DNA from: Sva-07 sp031398325
GTDB lineage: Bacteria > Actinomycetota > Acidimicrobiia > Acidimicrobiales > Ilumatobacteraceae
Assembly: GCA_031398325.1 (NCBI GenBank)
Contig: JANNNB010000002.1
Location: 1-29,304, forward strand
Reading direction: 5' to 3'
DNA length: 29,304 nt
The notes below the pieces were generated by a model. It was given only the letters and a program-made list of their open reading frames with translations, ran no database searches and was not told the DNA's origin. Below, in pieces: positions 22,094-29,069 of this stretch (its first letter is position 1; the number at the start of each line of letters is the position of its first letter). The position numbers and the translations under genes are program-made.

Positions 22094-22936
22094 TCAGCTC
22101 CAACCGATGAACGTCGGCTCGCGTTCCGACTGCACACGTCGGCGCCCGAACCGCTGGGCGATGACCCGGGCCGCATACCGAGGGTTCAGGATGACGTAGC
22201 GCCGCCACAGTCGGCGCGGGCTTCGCATCAGGCGTTGGAGCCACTGCAGCCCGGCCCGCTGTATCCACTGGGGCGGTTCCGGCATGATCCCCGCGTGGAA
22301 GTCGAAGGCTGCACCGACGGCGATCGCCGGCATGCCGAGTCGGTCCGCGTTCTCGTAGACGAAGACCTCCTGGCGCGGGCAGCCCAACCCGACGAAGCAG
22401 ATCGACGCGCCGGAGTCGCGTACCGCCGCCGCCGCGACGTCCAGCTGTTCGGGCGTCGACCGACCGAACGTGGACGGCGTGGTCCCGGCGATCCGAATCC
22501 CCGGCACCAGGGTCGGGAGACGTCCTTCCAGCAGGGCGAGGGTGTCCGACGTCGTGCCGTAGAAGTAGACCGAAAGGTCCTCCTCCACCGCGGCACGGCA
22601 GACGTCGAGCGTGAGGTTCGGTCCGTAGACACGGTCCCGCAATCCGCATCCGTGGAGCCAGTTCATGGCCCAGCGGACCGGCTGACCGTCGGGCGTGACG
22701 AGATCGAAGCGGTTCAAGCGGGCGAGGTGCTCCGGTTCGTCGACACCGGTCATCACGCCGTGCACCGCCAGTGCCGACACCTTCATGGCACGACGTTCGG
22801 TGGCGGCATCGATGATACGTGCGACGGCACCCGCATAGTCGACGACGTCGATCTGGACGCCGATGACGTCGACCTTCCCGCGATCGACGGGCTCGCGATC
22901 GACGGGCTCGCGATCGGTACGTCGGTCGTCGTTCAA
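22094..22936 (-). CDS. WecG/TagA/CpsF-family glycosyltransferase (TTG start)
   Basis: The 280-residue GT26-type enzyme adds a sugar to a lipid-linked intermediate at the inner face of the membrane. Family motifs are DVIGVQIDVVDY (23-34), LVTPDGQPVRW (79-89, catalytic-type Asp83), RVYGPNL (102-108), CFVGLGCPRQE (180-190) and GAAFDFHAG (208-216). The C terminus is basic and amphipathic, fitting a membrane-surface anchor. The first ATG in frame falls after the essential beginning of the family, and no GTG precedes it. The TTG at 22934-22936 overlaps the epimerase stop (TTGA) and gives the correct N terminus, so I choose it. Codons 9-20 are a 15-bp in-frame tandem repeat. The open frame runs on to 26275 in the other genes' space and is not one protein. 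Confidence 0.87.
   Translation of the reverse strand: MNDDRRTDREPVDREPVDRGKVDVIGVQIDVVDYAGAVARIIDAATERRAMKVSALAVHGVMTGVDEPEHLARLNRFDLVTPDGQPVRWAMNWLHGCGLRDRVYGPNLTLDVCRAAVEEDLSVYFYGTTSDTLALLEGRLPTLVPGIRIAGTTPSTFGRSTPEQLDVAAAAVRDSGASICFVGLGCPRQEVFVYENADRLGMPAIAVGAAFDFHAGIMPEPPQWIQRAGLQWLQRLMRSPRRLWRRYVILNPRYAARVIAQRFGRRRVQSEREPTFIGWS
22880..22915. repeat. 15-bp tandem repeat, about 2.4 copies
   Basis: GCGATCGACGGGCTC occurs at 22880-22894 and 22895-22909, with a partial third copy to 22915. It lies in frame near the start of the WecG-type gene and encodes repeated DREPV on the reverse strand. Slippage would change the N-terminal length by five residues without a frameshift. Confidence 0.8.
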
Positions 22937-24003
22937 GCTGGTACCCAGCGGTCGCGGTTGGCGTCGTGCATCTCGGTGAGGATGGCGGGGACGTCGTAGG
23001 CGAGTTGCCAGTCCGGGTAGTGCTGTTCGAACCGTCCGTTGTCCCCGATCCACCAGATGTGGTCGCCGACGCGGTTCTCGTCGACGTACGTCCAGTCGAG
23101 TTCGTTGCCGGTGATGTCGTTGCACAGCTGGATGGCTTCGATCACGCTGCAGTTCGAAAAGCGCCCGCCGCCGATGTTGTAGACCTCGGCGACGCGGGGG
23201 GCACGGTAGACGTGCTCGAAACAGGCGATGAGATCGGTGGAGTGGATCGCGTCGCGTACCTGCTTGCCGCCGTACCCGTAGACCCGGTACGGGATCTTGG
23301 CCATCGTGCAACGCATCACGTAGGCCAGGAAGCCGTGCAGTTCGGCCGCGGAGTGGTTGGGCCCGGTCAGGGTGCCGCCACGGAAGCAGGTGGTCTTCAT
23401 CCCGAAGTAGCGGCCGTATTCCTGCACCATGACATCGGCGGCGACCTTCGAGGCGCCGAAGATGCTGTGCAGGGTGGCATCGATCGACATGTCTTCGCGG
23501 ATGCCGCCGACATAGGTGTGCGTGGGGTCGATCTCCCAGCGTGTGTCCTGTTCGATGAGCGGCAACCGGTTCGGGGTGTCGCCGTACACCTTGTTCGTCG
23601 AGGTGAAGATGAACACGGCGTCGGGTGCATGCTGGCGCGTCGCTTCCAGCATGTTCAGTGTGCCGCCGGCGTTCACGTCGAAGTCGGTGAACGGTTCGCG
23701 CGCCGCCCAGTCGTGCGACGGTTGGGCTGCGGTGTGGATCACCACGGCGATGTCGGTGCCGATCTCGGCGAACAGCGCACCGATCGCGTCCCGATCGCGG
23801 ATGTCGAGATCGTGGTGTCGGTACGACGCCCCGAGCTGCTGTTCGAGTTCGTCGACCATCCACGCCGTGGAGCTGTCGTCGCCGAAGAACACCCGGCGCA
23901 TGTCGTTGTCCACCCCGACCACATCGAGCCCGAGACCAGCGAAATGGATCGCCGCCTGCGATCCGATGAGGCCAGCAGAACCGGTGATGAGCGCAATCGG
24001 CAC
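22933..24003 (-). CDS. NAD-dependent sugar epimerase, CDP-tyvelose epimerase-like
   Basis: The 356-residue extended short-chain dehydrogenase has the nucleotide-binding motif GSAGLIGS (8-15), IHTAAQPSHDWA (89-100) and FTSTNKVYGDTPNRLP (133-148). A long stretch resembles CDP-paratose/tyvelose 2-epimerases: ASKVAADVMVQEYGRYFGM, then CFRGGTLTGPNHSAAELHG and KQVRDAIHSTDL. The catalytic Tyr-x3-Lys position reads Phe182-GAS-Lys186, so the usual Tyr is replaced by Phe. The substrate is probably a nucleotide sugar or lipid-linked sugar, but no other genes for CDP-paratose synthesis are seen here, so the tyvelose assignment is only by resemblance. The GTG at 24003 has a TACCAT box 7 nt upstream. Translationally coupled to the WecG-type gene by a TTGA overlap. 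Confidence 0.85.
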   Translation of the reverse strand: MPIALITGSAGLIGSQAAIHFAGLGLDVVGVDNDMRRVFFGDDSSTAWMVDELEQQLGASYRHHDLDIRDRDAIGALFAEIGTDIAVVIHTAAQPSHDWAAREPFTDFDVNAGGTLNMLEATRQHAPDAVFIFTSTNKVYGDTPNRLPLIEQDTRWEIDPTHTYVGGIREDMSIDATLHSIFGASKVAADVMVQEYGRYFGMKTTCFRGGTLTGPNHSAAELHGFLAYVMRCTMAKIPYRVYGYGGKQVRDAIHSTDLIACFEHVYRAPRVAEVYNIGGGRFSNCSVIEAIQLCNDITGNELDWTYVDENRVGDHIWWIGDNGRFEQHYPDWQLAYDVPAILTEMHDANRDRWVPA

Positions 24004-24010
24004 CCGGCCG

Positions 24011-24016
24011 ATGGTA
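24011..24016 (-). promoter_or_regulatory. -10-like TACCAT box for leaderless epimerase
   Basis: TANNNT hexamer 7 nt before the GTG at 24003, with no Shine-Dalgarno. It would drive the two-gene epimerase/WecG-type unit. Confidence 0.5.
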
Positions 24017-24082
24017 CCGGCGCGCCGGTGACAGGGGACGGACGACGCTGGTCCCGAGTGCCCGGCCGACTAGACCAGACAC

Positions 24083-25960
24083 ATGTCTGTCAGGGTGTCG
24101 TCGGAGTTGCAGGGAACGATCGTCGGAGTGTTCGTCGAGCCGGGTTCGATGGTGCGCAGCGGCGACGTGGTCGCGTTGATCGAGTCGATGAAGATGCACC
24201 ATGAGGTGGTGGCTCGGTCCACGGGCACCGTGCGATCGGTCGCCGTCGTGGTCGGGGCGAGCGTCATGGCCGGCGAAGAATTGATCGACCTCGATGTGAG
24301 CGACGACGAGCTGCCGGAGCGCGCACCATCGGCGAAAGTGACCGCGTCCGAAGTGGGATCGGAAGCAGCCGCCGAACGCGCCGACCTGGCCGAGGTCATC
24401 GAGCGGCACGCCGTCGGGTCGGATGCCCGTCGACCCGAGGCGGTCGCCAAGCGGCGAGCGCGGGGCCGTCGCACCGCTCGGGAAAATCTGGCTGACCTCG
24501 TCGACATCGACACCTTCGTCGAGTACGGCCCCCTCGTGATCGCCGCGCAACGGCGCCGACGAGACCTCGACGATCTGATCGCGAGCACCCCGGCCGACGG
24601 GCTGGTCGGAGGCGTCGGCGAGGTGAATGCCGGAGTGATCGACGCGGCGTCTGCCCGAACGACGAAGGTCGTCGCCGTTTCGTACGACTACACGGTGCTC
24701 GCCGGAACGCAGGGCACACAGAACCACCGCAAGAAGGACCGGCTCTTCGAAGTTGCCGAACAGCTCCGTCTGCCGATCGTGTTCTTCACCGAAGGCGGCG
24801 GCGGTCGGCCGGGCGACACCGATGGTCTCGGCGTGAGCGGCCTCGACTGCCTGGCGTTTCGTTGGTTCGGTGAGTTGTCGGGCACCGTTCCACTCGTCGG
24901 TGTCAACGCCGGATACTGCTTCGCCGGCAACGCAGCGATCCTCGGCTGCTGCGACGTCGTCATCGCGACCCAGGACTCGAACATCGGGATGGGTGGTCCG
25001 GCAATGATCGAAGGGGGCGGTCTCGGGGTGTACGAGCCGACGGCGATCGGACCGATGGAGGTGCAGGGCTCGAACGGCGTCGTCGACATCGTCGTGCAGG
25101 ACGAAGCCGAGGCGGTTGCGGTCGCCAAGCAATACGTGTCGTACTTCCAGGGATCGGTGGCGGAGTGGACGGCGCCGGATCCGGGGCTGGCGCGGGCCGC
25201 CGTGCCGGTCGATCGGTTGCGGGCCTATGACATGCACCGTGCCGTCGATGCCGTGTTCGATGTGGGTTCGGTCCTCGAACTGCGAAGTGGCTTCGGTGTC
25301 GGCATGATCACCGCCCTCGCTCGCCTCGAGGGTCGCCCGATCGGCGTGATCGCCAACAACCCGACGCATCTCGCCGGCGCCATCGATTCCGATGGTGCCG
25401 ACAAGGCAGCGCGCTTCATGCAGTTGTGTGATGCGTACGGTCTCCCGATCGTCACGCTCGTCGACACGCCAGGAATGATGGTCGGCCCGGAGATCGAAGC
25501 GACCGCGTTGGTGCGCCACTGCAGCCGCTTGTTCGTCACGGGCGCCAACATCACCGTGCCGATGGTGTCGATCGTGACCCGCAAGGCGTACGGGCTGGGT
25601 GCCCAGGCGATGATGGGCGGATCGACGAAGGCGCCCCTTGCCTGCCTCGCCTGGCCGACCGGGGAGTTCGGCGGGATGGGTCTCGAGGGGGCGGTTCGGC
25701 TCGGATACCGCAAGGAACTCGAAGCAGCGACCGACGATGCGGCGCGCGAGGCGCTGTTCCGCACGATGGTCGATCGGATGTACGAGCACGGCAAGGCGGT
25801 GAGCGTCGCCACCCACTTCGAGATCGACGACGTGATCGATCCGGCAGACACCCGTCGCTGGGTCACGACGTTGCTCGACGCCGCCCCGGAAACCCACTGG
25901 AACGCCCCCGGCAATCCACTCGCCGGCACCCCGCGCCGCCCCAACATCGACACCTGGTAA
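24083..25960 (+). CDS. Biotinyl domain-carboxyltransferase fusion, acyl-CoA carboxylase type
   Basis: The 625-residue protein starts with a biotinyl/lipoyl domain (1-72) carrying ESMKM, with Lys37 as the biotinylation site. A charged linker (about 73-105) follows, then a complete carboxyltransferase of the acetyl/propionyl-CoA carboxylase beta type. The CT N-terminal half has RGRRTARENLADLVD and SYDYTVLAGTQG, then GGGGRPGD and a GYCFAGNAAI-type oxyanion segment. The C-terminal half has GVIANNPTHLAGAID, VTLVDTPGMMVGPE and RKAYGLGAQAMMGG. It would move the carboxyl group from biotin to an acyl-CoA; a partner biotin carboxylase is needed and is not in the window. The ATG at 24083 has only a weak box (TAGACC, 6 nt upstream). 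The usual arrangement puts the biotinyl domain on the carboxylase subunit or a separate protein. The substrate is undetermined. Confidence 0.88.
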   Translation: MSVRVSSELQGTIVGVFVEPGSMVRSGDVVALIESMKMHHEVVARSTGTVRSVAVVVGASVMAGEELIDLDVSDDELPERAPSAKVTASEVGSEAAAERADLAEVIERHAVGSDARRPEAVAKRRARGRRTARENLADLVDIDTFVEYGPLVIAAQRRRRDLDDLIASTPADGLVGGVGEVNAGVIDAASARTTKVVAVSYDYTVLAGTQGTQNHRKKDRLFEVAEQLRLPIVFFTEGGGGRPGDTDGLGVSGLDCLAFRWFGELSGTVPLVGVNAGYCFAGNAAILGCCDVVIATQDSNIGMGGPAMIEGGGLGVYEPTAIGPMEVQGSNGVVDIVVQDEAEAVAVAKQYVSYFQGSVAEWTAPDPGLARAAVPVDRLRAYDMHRAVDAVFDVGSVLELRSGFGVGMITALARLEGRPIGVIANNPTHLAGAIDSDGADKAARFMQLCDAYGLPIVTLVDTPGMMVGPEIEATALVRHCSRLFVTGANITVPMVSIVTRKAYGLGAQAMMGGSTKAPLACLAWPTGEFGGMGLEGAVRLGYRKELEAATDDAAREALFRTMVDRMYEHGKAVSVATHFEIDDVIDPADTRRWVTTLLDAAPETHWNAPGNPLAGTPRRPNIDTW

Positions 25961-25972
25961 CTGGCCGTCATT

Positions 25973-26030
25973 CCACGTTTGTGACAAGAAGTCGGAGACC
26001 CGGGTCTCCGATTTCTTGTCACAAACGTGG
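25973..26030. terminator. 58-bp near-perfect palindrome, probable bidirectional terminator
   Basis: Two 29-nt arms meet at 26001/26002 with no loop beyond the central GGGTCTCC/GGAGACCC symmetry. The outer parts are CCACGTTTGTGACAAGAA and its complement. The only mismatch (25991/26012) is a G-U pair in the plus-strand RNA and an A-C mismatch in the minus-strand RNA, so the hairpin is slightly better for the carboxylase transcript. It fills the whole gap between two convergent genes and ends next to the TAA of the minus-strand gene. It is longer and more symmetrical than a terminator needs to be, so a mobile or repeated palindromic element is also possible. Confidence 0.65.
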
Positions 26031-26031
26031 G

Positions 26032-26811
26032 TTACGGGAGGGTGACGGACTGGCCGGGCTCGATGACCCGAAGGATGTCCGACTGGCCGGTGGCCTCCAT
26101 CGCTTCGATGAACAGCTCGGGCGGGTCGGTGAACCACGGCGGCAGACTTCGCCGTCCGTCCTCGGGTGCGTAGGTACCCCAGTGGATCGGCACGACCATC
26201 TTCGGACGGATGAGTTGCGAGGCGGTTGCCGCCCGCGGCGGGTCGAGGTGCCCGGTGCCGAGGGTCGATCCCCACCCCCAGATCGGGAGGAGGGCGAGGT
26301 CGATGTCGTCGAACGTCGCCATGTCGCCGAACAGGTCGGTGTCGCCGGGGTAGTACACGCGAGACCCGGTGTGACCACCCGTGGCATCACTGTCGACGAT
26401 GAAGCCGAGCGGCGATGCGTGAAGCTTCGTGTGCGGGCCACGCCCGTCCTTGTGCTCGGCGTGCACCACCTCCACCCGCAGGGGTCCGACTTCGAGGATG
26501 TCGCCCTCGACCACCTCGGTCACATCGGTGAACCCGGCCTTGCGCAGCAGCGGTCCCGCATTTCTCGGAACGACCAGCGCGGTGGTCGGGCGGAGCCGCT
26601 TGATCGAGGGGATGTGGATGTGATCGAGGTGGACGTGCGACAGCAACGCCACGTCGACGTCGGCGATGTCGGCGGCCGGAAGCTTTCGCCGGCGGCGGAG
26701 ATGGGCGACCCGCTTGGTCAGTAGCGGATCGGTGAGCACGCGGTACCCGCCCACGTCGATCAGGTTGGTCGAGTGCCCGACCCATGTGACCGTGACGGCG
26801 GGCGCGCTCAC
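26032..26811 (-). CDS. Metallo-beta-lactamase-fold metal-dependent hydrolase
   Basis: The 259-residue protein belongs to the UlaG/UPF0173-like branch. It begins with VTWVGHSTNLIDVGGYRVLTDP, has the metal-binding SHVHLDHIH (His59, His61, Asp63, His64), then HAEHKDGRG, YYPGDTDLFGD (third metal Asp) and VPIHWGTYAPEDG (distal His). No signal peptide is seen. Members of this branch cleave lactones, phosphoesters or other bonds, so the substrate is open. The open frame extends to 26970 over the upstream gene; the GTG at 26811, 13 bp after that gene's stop, matches the family N terminus and is preferred. It is probably co-transcribed with the upstream holin-like/phosphatase gene. Confidence 0.87.
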   Translation of the reverse strand: MSAPAVTVTWVGHSTNLIDVGGYRVLTDPLLTKRVAHLRRRRKLPAADIADVDVALLSHVHLDHIHIPSIKRLRPTTALVVPRNAGPLLRKAGFTDVTEVVEGDILEVGPLRVEVVHAEHKDGRGPHTKLHASPLGFIVDSDATGGHTGSRVYYPGDTDLFGDMATFDDIDLALLPIWGWGSTLGTGHLDPPRAATASQLIRPKMVVPIHWGTYAPEDGRRSLPPWFTDPPELFIEAMEATGQSDILRVIEPGQSVTLP

Positions 26812-26824
26812 GTCGGCACCGATG

Positions 26825-28951
26825 TCACGCGGCGTTGATCTCCGGCATCGGCGGACCGTCGGTGCTGACGTCGGGAAGCTGCCACGGGGGAGGGGACGAG
26901 CCGCTCTGCACATCGGCCAGCCATCCCTTGAACAGATGGTGCACCCCTGCGGCGCCCACGATTCGTTCATCGGGCATCGCGAAGGTCGACGGATGGAGGA
27001 TGAACGGCATCGTCTGTTCGCCGCCGAGGCCGCCGTGGAACCCGATCAGCTCCTCGAACGCTGCTCCTTCGTCGGCGTGTGGGTCGTAGAAGCTGTTGAC
27101 GAGGATGTCCGGGGCGTTGACGAAGGAGCTCGTCCGCCGCAGATGAGCAGCACAGTTGGGTCCGAACGTGGCAAGTGGATCCTCGCCCTCGATCCGATCG
27201 TCCGAGAGATAGCGGATCCCGCGAGCCCCGATCGCCAACGGGCCGAGTTCGTCGGAGTGCACGAGGATGAAGCCGATGCCGGGATGCTCGGCGAGCCCCG
27301 CCAGGAGCCCTGGATAGCGCGTGCCGAGCGTCTCGAAGCTGGCGCGACCCTCGATCTTCGTGAAGGAGATCAGTCCGAGGTTGCCCGATGCCAGCACGAC
27401 GACGTCGGCCGGGTCGTGGGGGGTGTCGCTGTGTGCCTTGACCTCGTCCTCGAAGCCCGGCCCGAGGACGACGTCGCCGTTGACGGTGCGATTGCGCACG
27501 AGCGAGCCGATCAGCTTGCCGACCCGGCTCGACTTGTCGTTGATCACCTCGGTGAGCGCGCCGTTGAGGTTACCCCAGCCCTCCGATGTCATCTCCGGGA
27601 CCTCCACGTCGTGCTTCTCGTCGATGAACGACGACACGACGTCTTCGAGGGTCACCCCGTACCGCTGGAGGAACGTCGCCCCCTGGGTCTGCCCGTGGTC
27701 CGAAAGCAATACCACGTGGTACGGCCGGGGTGCTTCGGCGATCGCATGCTCCAGACGGCCGAGCTGTTGATCGAGTCGGCCGAGCGTGTCGAGCGCCGTC
27801 GATGCGAAGATCCCCGAGTGGTGGGCGACCTCGTCGTAGCCGACGAAATCGGCGTACGCCACGGGGACGCCGCGGTACACGTCGCTCATCAGGGTGTAGA
27901 GGGTGAGGTCACGCAGGATCGTCGTCGTGGCGGCCCGGAGCACCGGATAGATCCCGCCCCGCTTGAGGCGCGGCTCGATGTTGTTGCGGCGCGTGCGCCG
28001 CCGGTCGGCGATCTCGCGGAAGATGTCGGCGACCGTCAGCGCGAGCAGTCGGCTGACCGCATATGGATCGGACAACACGTAGTTGGTGGTGTGCTTGCTG
28101 TGCTTGCTGCGATCGAGCACGGTGCTGAACGTGAGGATCGAGTCGGTGCTGTCGCCGGAGAACACGTTCGACCGCGACACGCCGCCGTCGACCAGCAGTC
28201 CGTGGCCGTCAGACTGACGGTGCTCGATGACGGCCGCGTCCTTCGGACGGTTCGACGTGAGGACCTTGCCCAATTCCTTGTCGTACCAACGGAAGGCGGG
28301 CATGTTGTGGTTGTTGCCGTGCAGGATTCCTGCCTGACTCGCGCCGGTCTGCGACGACAGGTCACATTCCCAGCCATCGATCCGGTGCGTGCCGCTCCGT
28401 ACCCATCTCGCGATCGTCGGGACACGTCCCTCGGCGATGGCCCGTCGGAGCACGGGCTCGGCCAGCCCGTCGATCTGGAGGAACAGCACGCCCGGTACAT
28501 CGGTCGGTGTCGGCGGTTCGAGTCGATCGACCATGCGACGCATGGTCTGCCGTTGCCAGACCGCATCGTCGTCGAGCGACAGCACGCTGCTCAGGATCAC
28601 CGACACGGCGGTCATGAACAGCGATGCAACGATCGCCACACCCCAACCGTCGACGACGAGCCCGTCGAGCATGTAGTCGACGAGCAGCAGGATCGCCCCG
28701 TTCAGGAACAGTCCGAGCATGCCTGCCGTCCACAGCAAGGCCCGAGAGAAGTACCTGGCGATCACGGGCCAGAGGACCGCGTTGAGGATCGAAACCAGCG
28801 CGGCGGAGATGACGGCGGTGCCGAAATCGCGGATCGAGATGCCCGGCAGGATCCAGGCGATGAACCAGAAGCTGGCTGCGCTCACCGCGAACTCCGCGAC
28901 GTATCGCCGCAAGGGAATTCGCTTCGATTTCACCGTCCGCGTTGTTGGCAC
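26825..28951 (-). CDS. Holin-like membrane domain fused to alkaline-phosphatase-superfamily enzyme
   Basis: The 708-residue protein has four hydrophobic helices at about 20-38, 44-66, 72-93 and 102-124. They match the small four-helix phage-holin-4-2-type family (PF04020), which despite its name is mostly chromosomal. Residues about 154-690 form a type I phosphodiesterase/alkaline-phosphatase-like domain: LFLQIDGLAEP gives the first metal Asp161, SSQTGASQAG the nucleophile Thr202, FVGYDEVAHHSG the Asp/His pair, LLSDHGQTQG the second Asp/His pair, and GFHGGLGGEQTMPFIL the last His. All catalytic residues are present, so it should hydrolyse a phosphoester, perhaps a lipid- or polymer-linked one at the membrane. 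The GTG at 28951 has a TAGCCT box 6 nt upstream. The substrate is unknown. Confidence 0.85.
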   Translation of the reverse strand: MPTTRTVKSKRIPLRRYVAEFAVSAASFWFIAWILPGISIRDFGTAVISAALVSILNAVLWPVIARYFSRALLWTAGMLGLFLNGAILLLVDYMLDGLVVDGWGVAIVASLFMTAVSVILSSVLSLDDDAVWQRQTMRRMVDRLEPPTPTDVPGVLFLQIDGLAEPVLRRAIAEGRVPTIARWVRSGTHRIDGWECDLSSQTGASQAGILHGNNHNMPAFRWYDKELGKVLTSNRPKDAAVIEHRQSDGHGLLVDGGVSRSNVFSGDSTDSILTFSTVLDRSKHSKHTTNYVLSDPYAVSRLLALTVADIFREIADRRRTRRNNIEPRLKRGGIYPVLRAATTTILRDLTLYTLMSDVYRGVPVAYADFVGYDEVAHHSGIFASTALDTLGRLDQQLGRLEHAIAEAPRPYHVVLLSDHGQTQGATFLQRYGVTLEDVVSSFIDEKHDVEVPEMTSEGWGNLNGALTEVINDKSSRVGKLIGSLVRNRTVNGDVVLGPGFEDEVKAHSDTPHDPADVVVLASGNLGLISFTKIEGRASFETLGTRYPGLLAGLAEHPGIGFILVHSDELGPLAIGARGIRYLSDDRIEGEDPLATFGPNCAAHLRRTSSFVNAPDILVNSFYDPHADEGAAFEELIGFHGGLGGEQTMPFILHPSTFAMPDERIVGAAGVHHLFKGWLADVQSGSSPPPWQLPDVSTDGPPMPEINAA

Positions 28952-28957
28952 CGTCTG

Positions 28958-28963
28958 AGGCTA
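28958..28963 (-). promoter_or_regulatory. -10-like TAGCCT box for leaderless holin-phosphatase gene
   Basis: TANNNT hexamer 6 nt before the GTG at 28951, with no Shine-Dalgarno. It supports the GTG as the start. Confidence 0.45.
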
Positions 28964-28997
28964 CTTGTCGCCGGTGAGCTGGTTCCTCGTCCGATCT

Positions 28998-29023
28998 GGA
29001 TGGTTGGTGCGGATGGTTGGTGC
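28998..29023. repeat. Two tandem copies of a 13-bp repeat
   Basis: GGATGGTTGGTGC occurs twice head to tail, directly before and overlapping the hairpin at 29016-29048. It lies in the 118-bp gap between two minus-strand genes. Confidence 0.75.
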
Positions 29024-29048
29024 GCGGGGTCAGGCACCGCGCACCAAC
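29016..29048 (-). terminator. 12-bp perfect hairpin, probable terminator of the last gene
   Basis: GTTGGTGCGCGG (29016-29027) pairs perfectly with CCGCGCACCAAC (29037-29048) across a 9-nt loop. It lies 21 nt past the stop of the gene at 29070, in the right place for a terminator. Together with the adjacent 13-bp repeats it could instead be part of a REP-like palindromic element. Confidence 0.5.
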
Positions 29049-29069
29049 TGCGCACGACCTCGTGGCGGT

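Noticed and set aside
22094..26275. 1393-codon minus-strand frame read as a single protein
   Set aside because: Only the last 280 codons resemble a known family; the rest lies in alternative frames of the epimerase and the carboxyltransferase.
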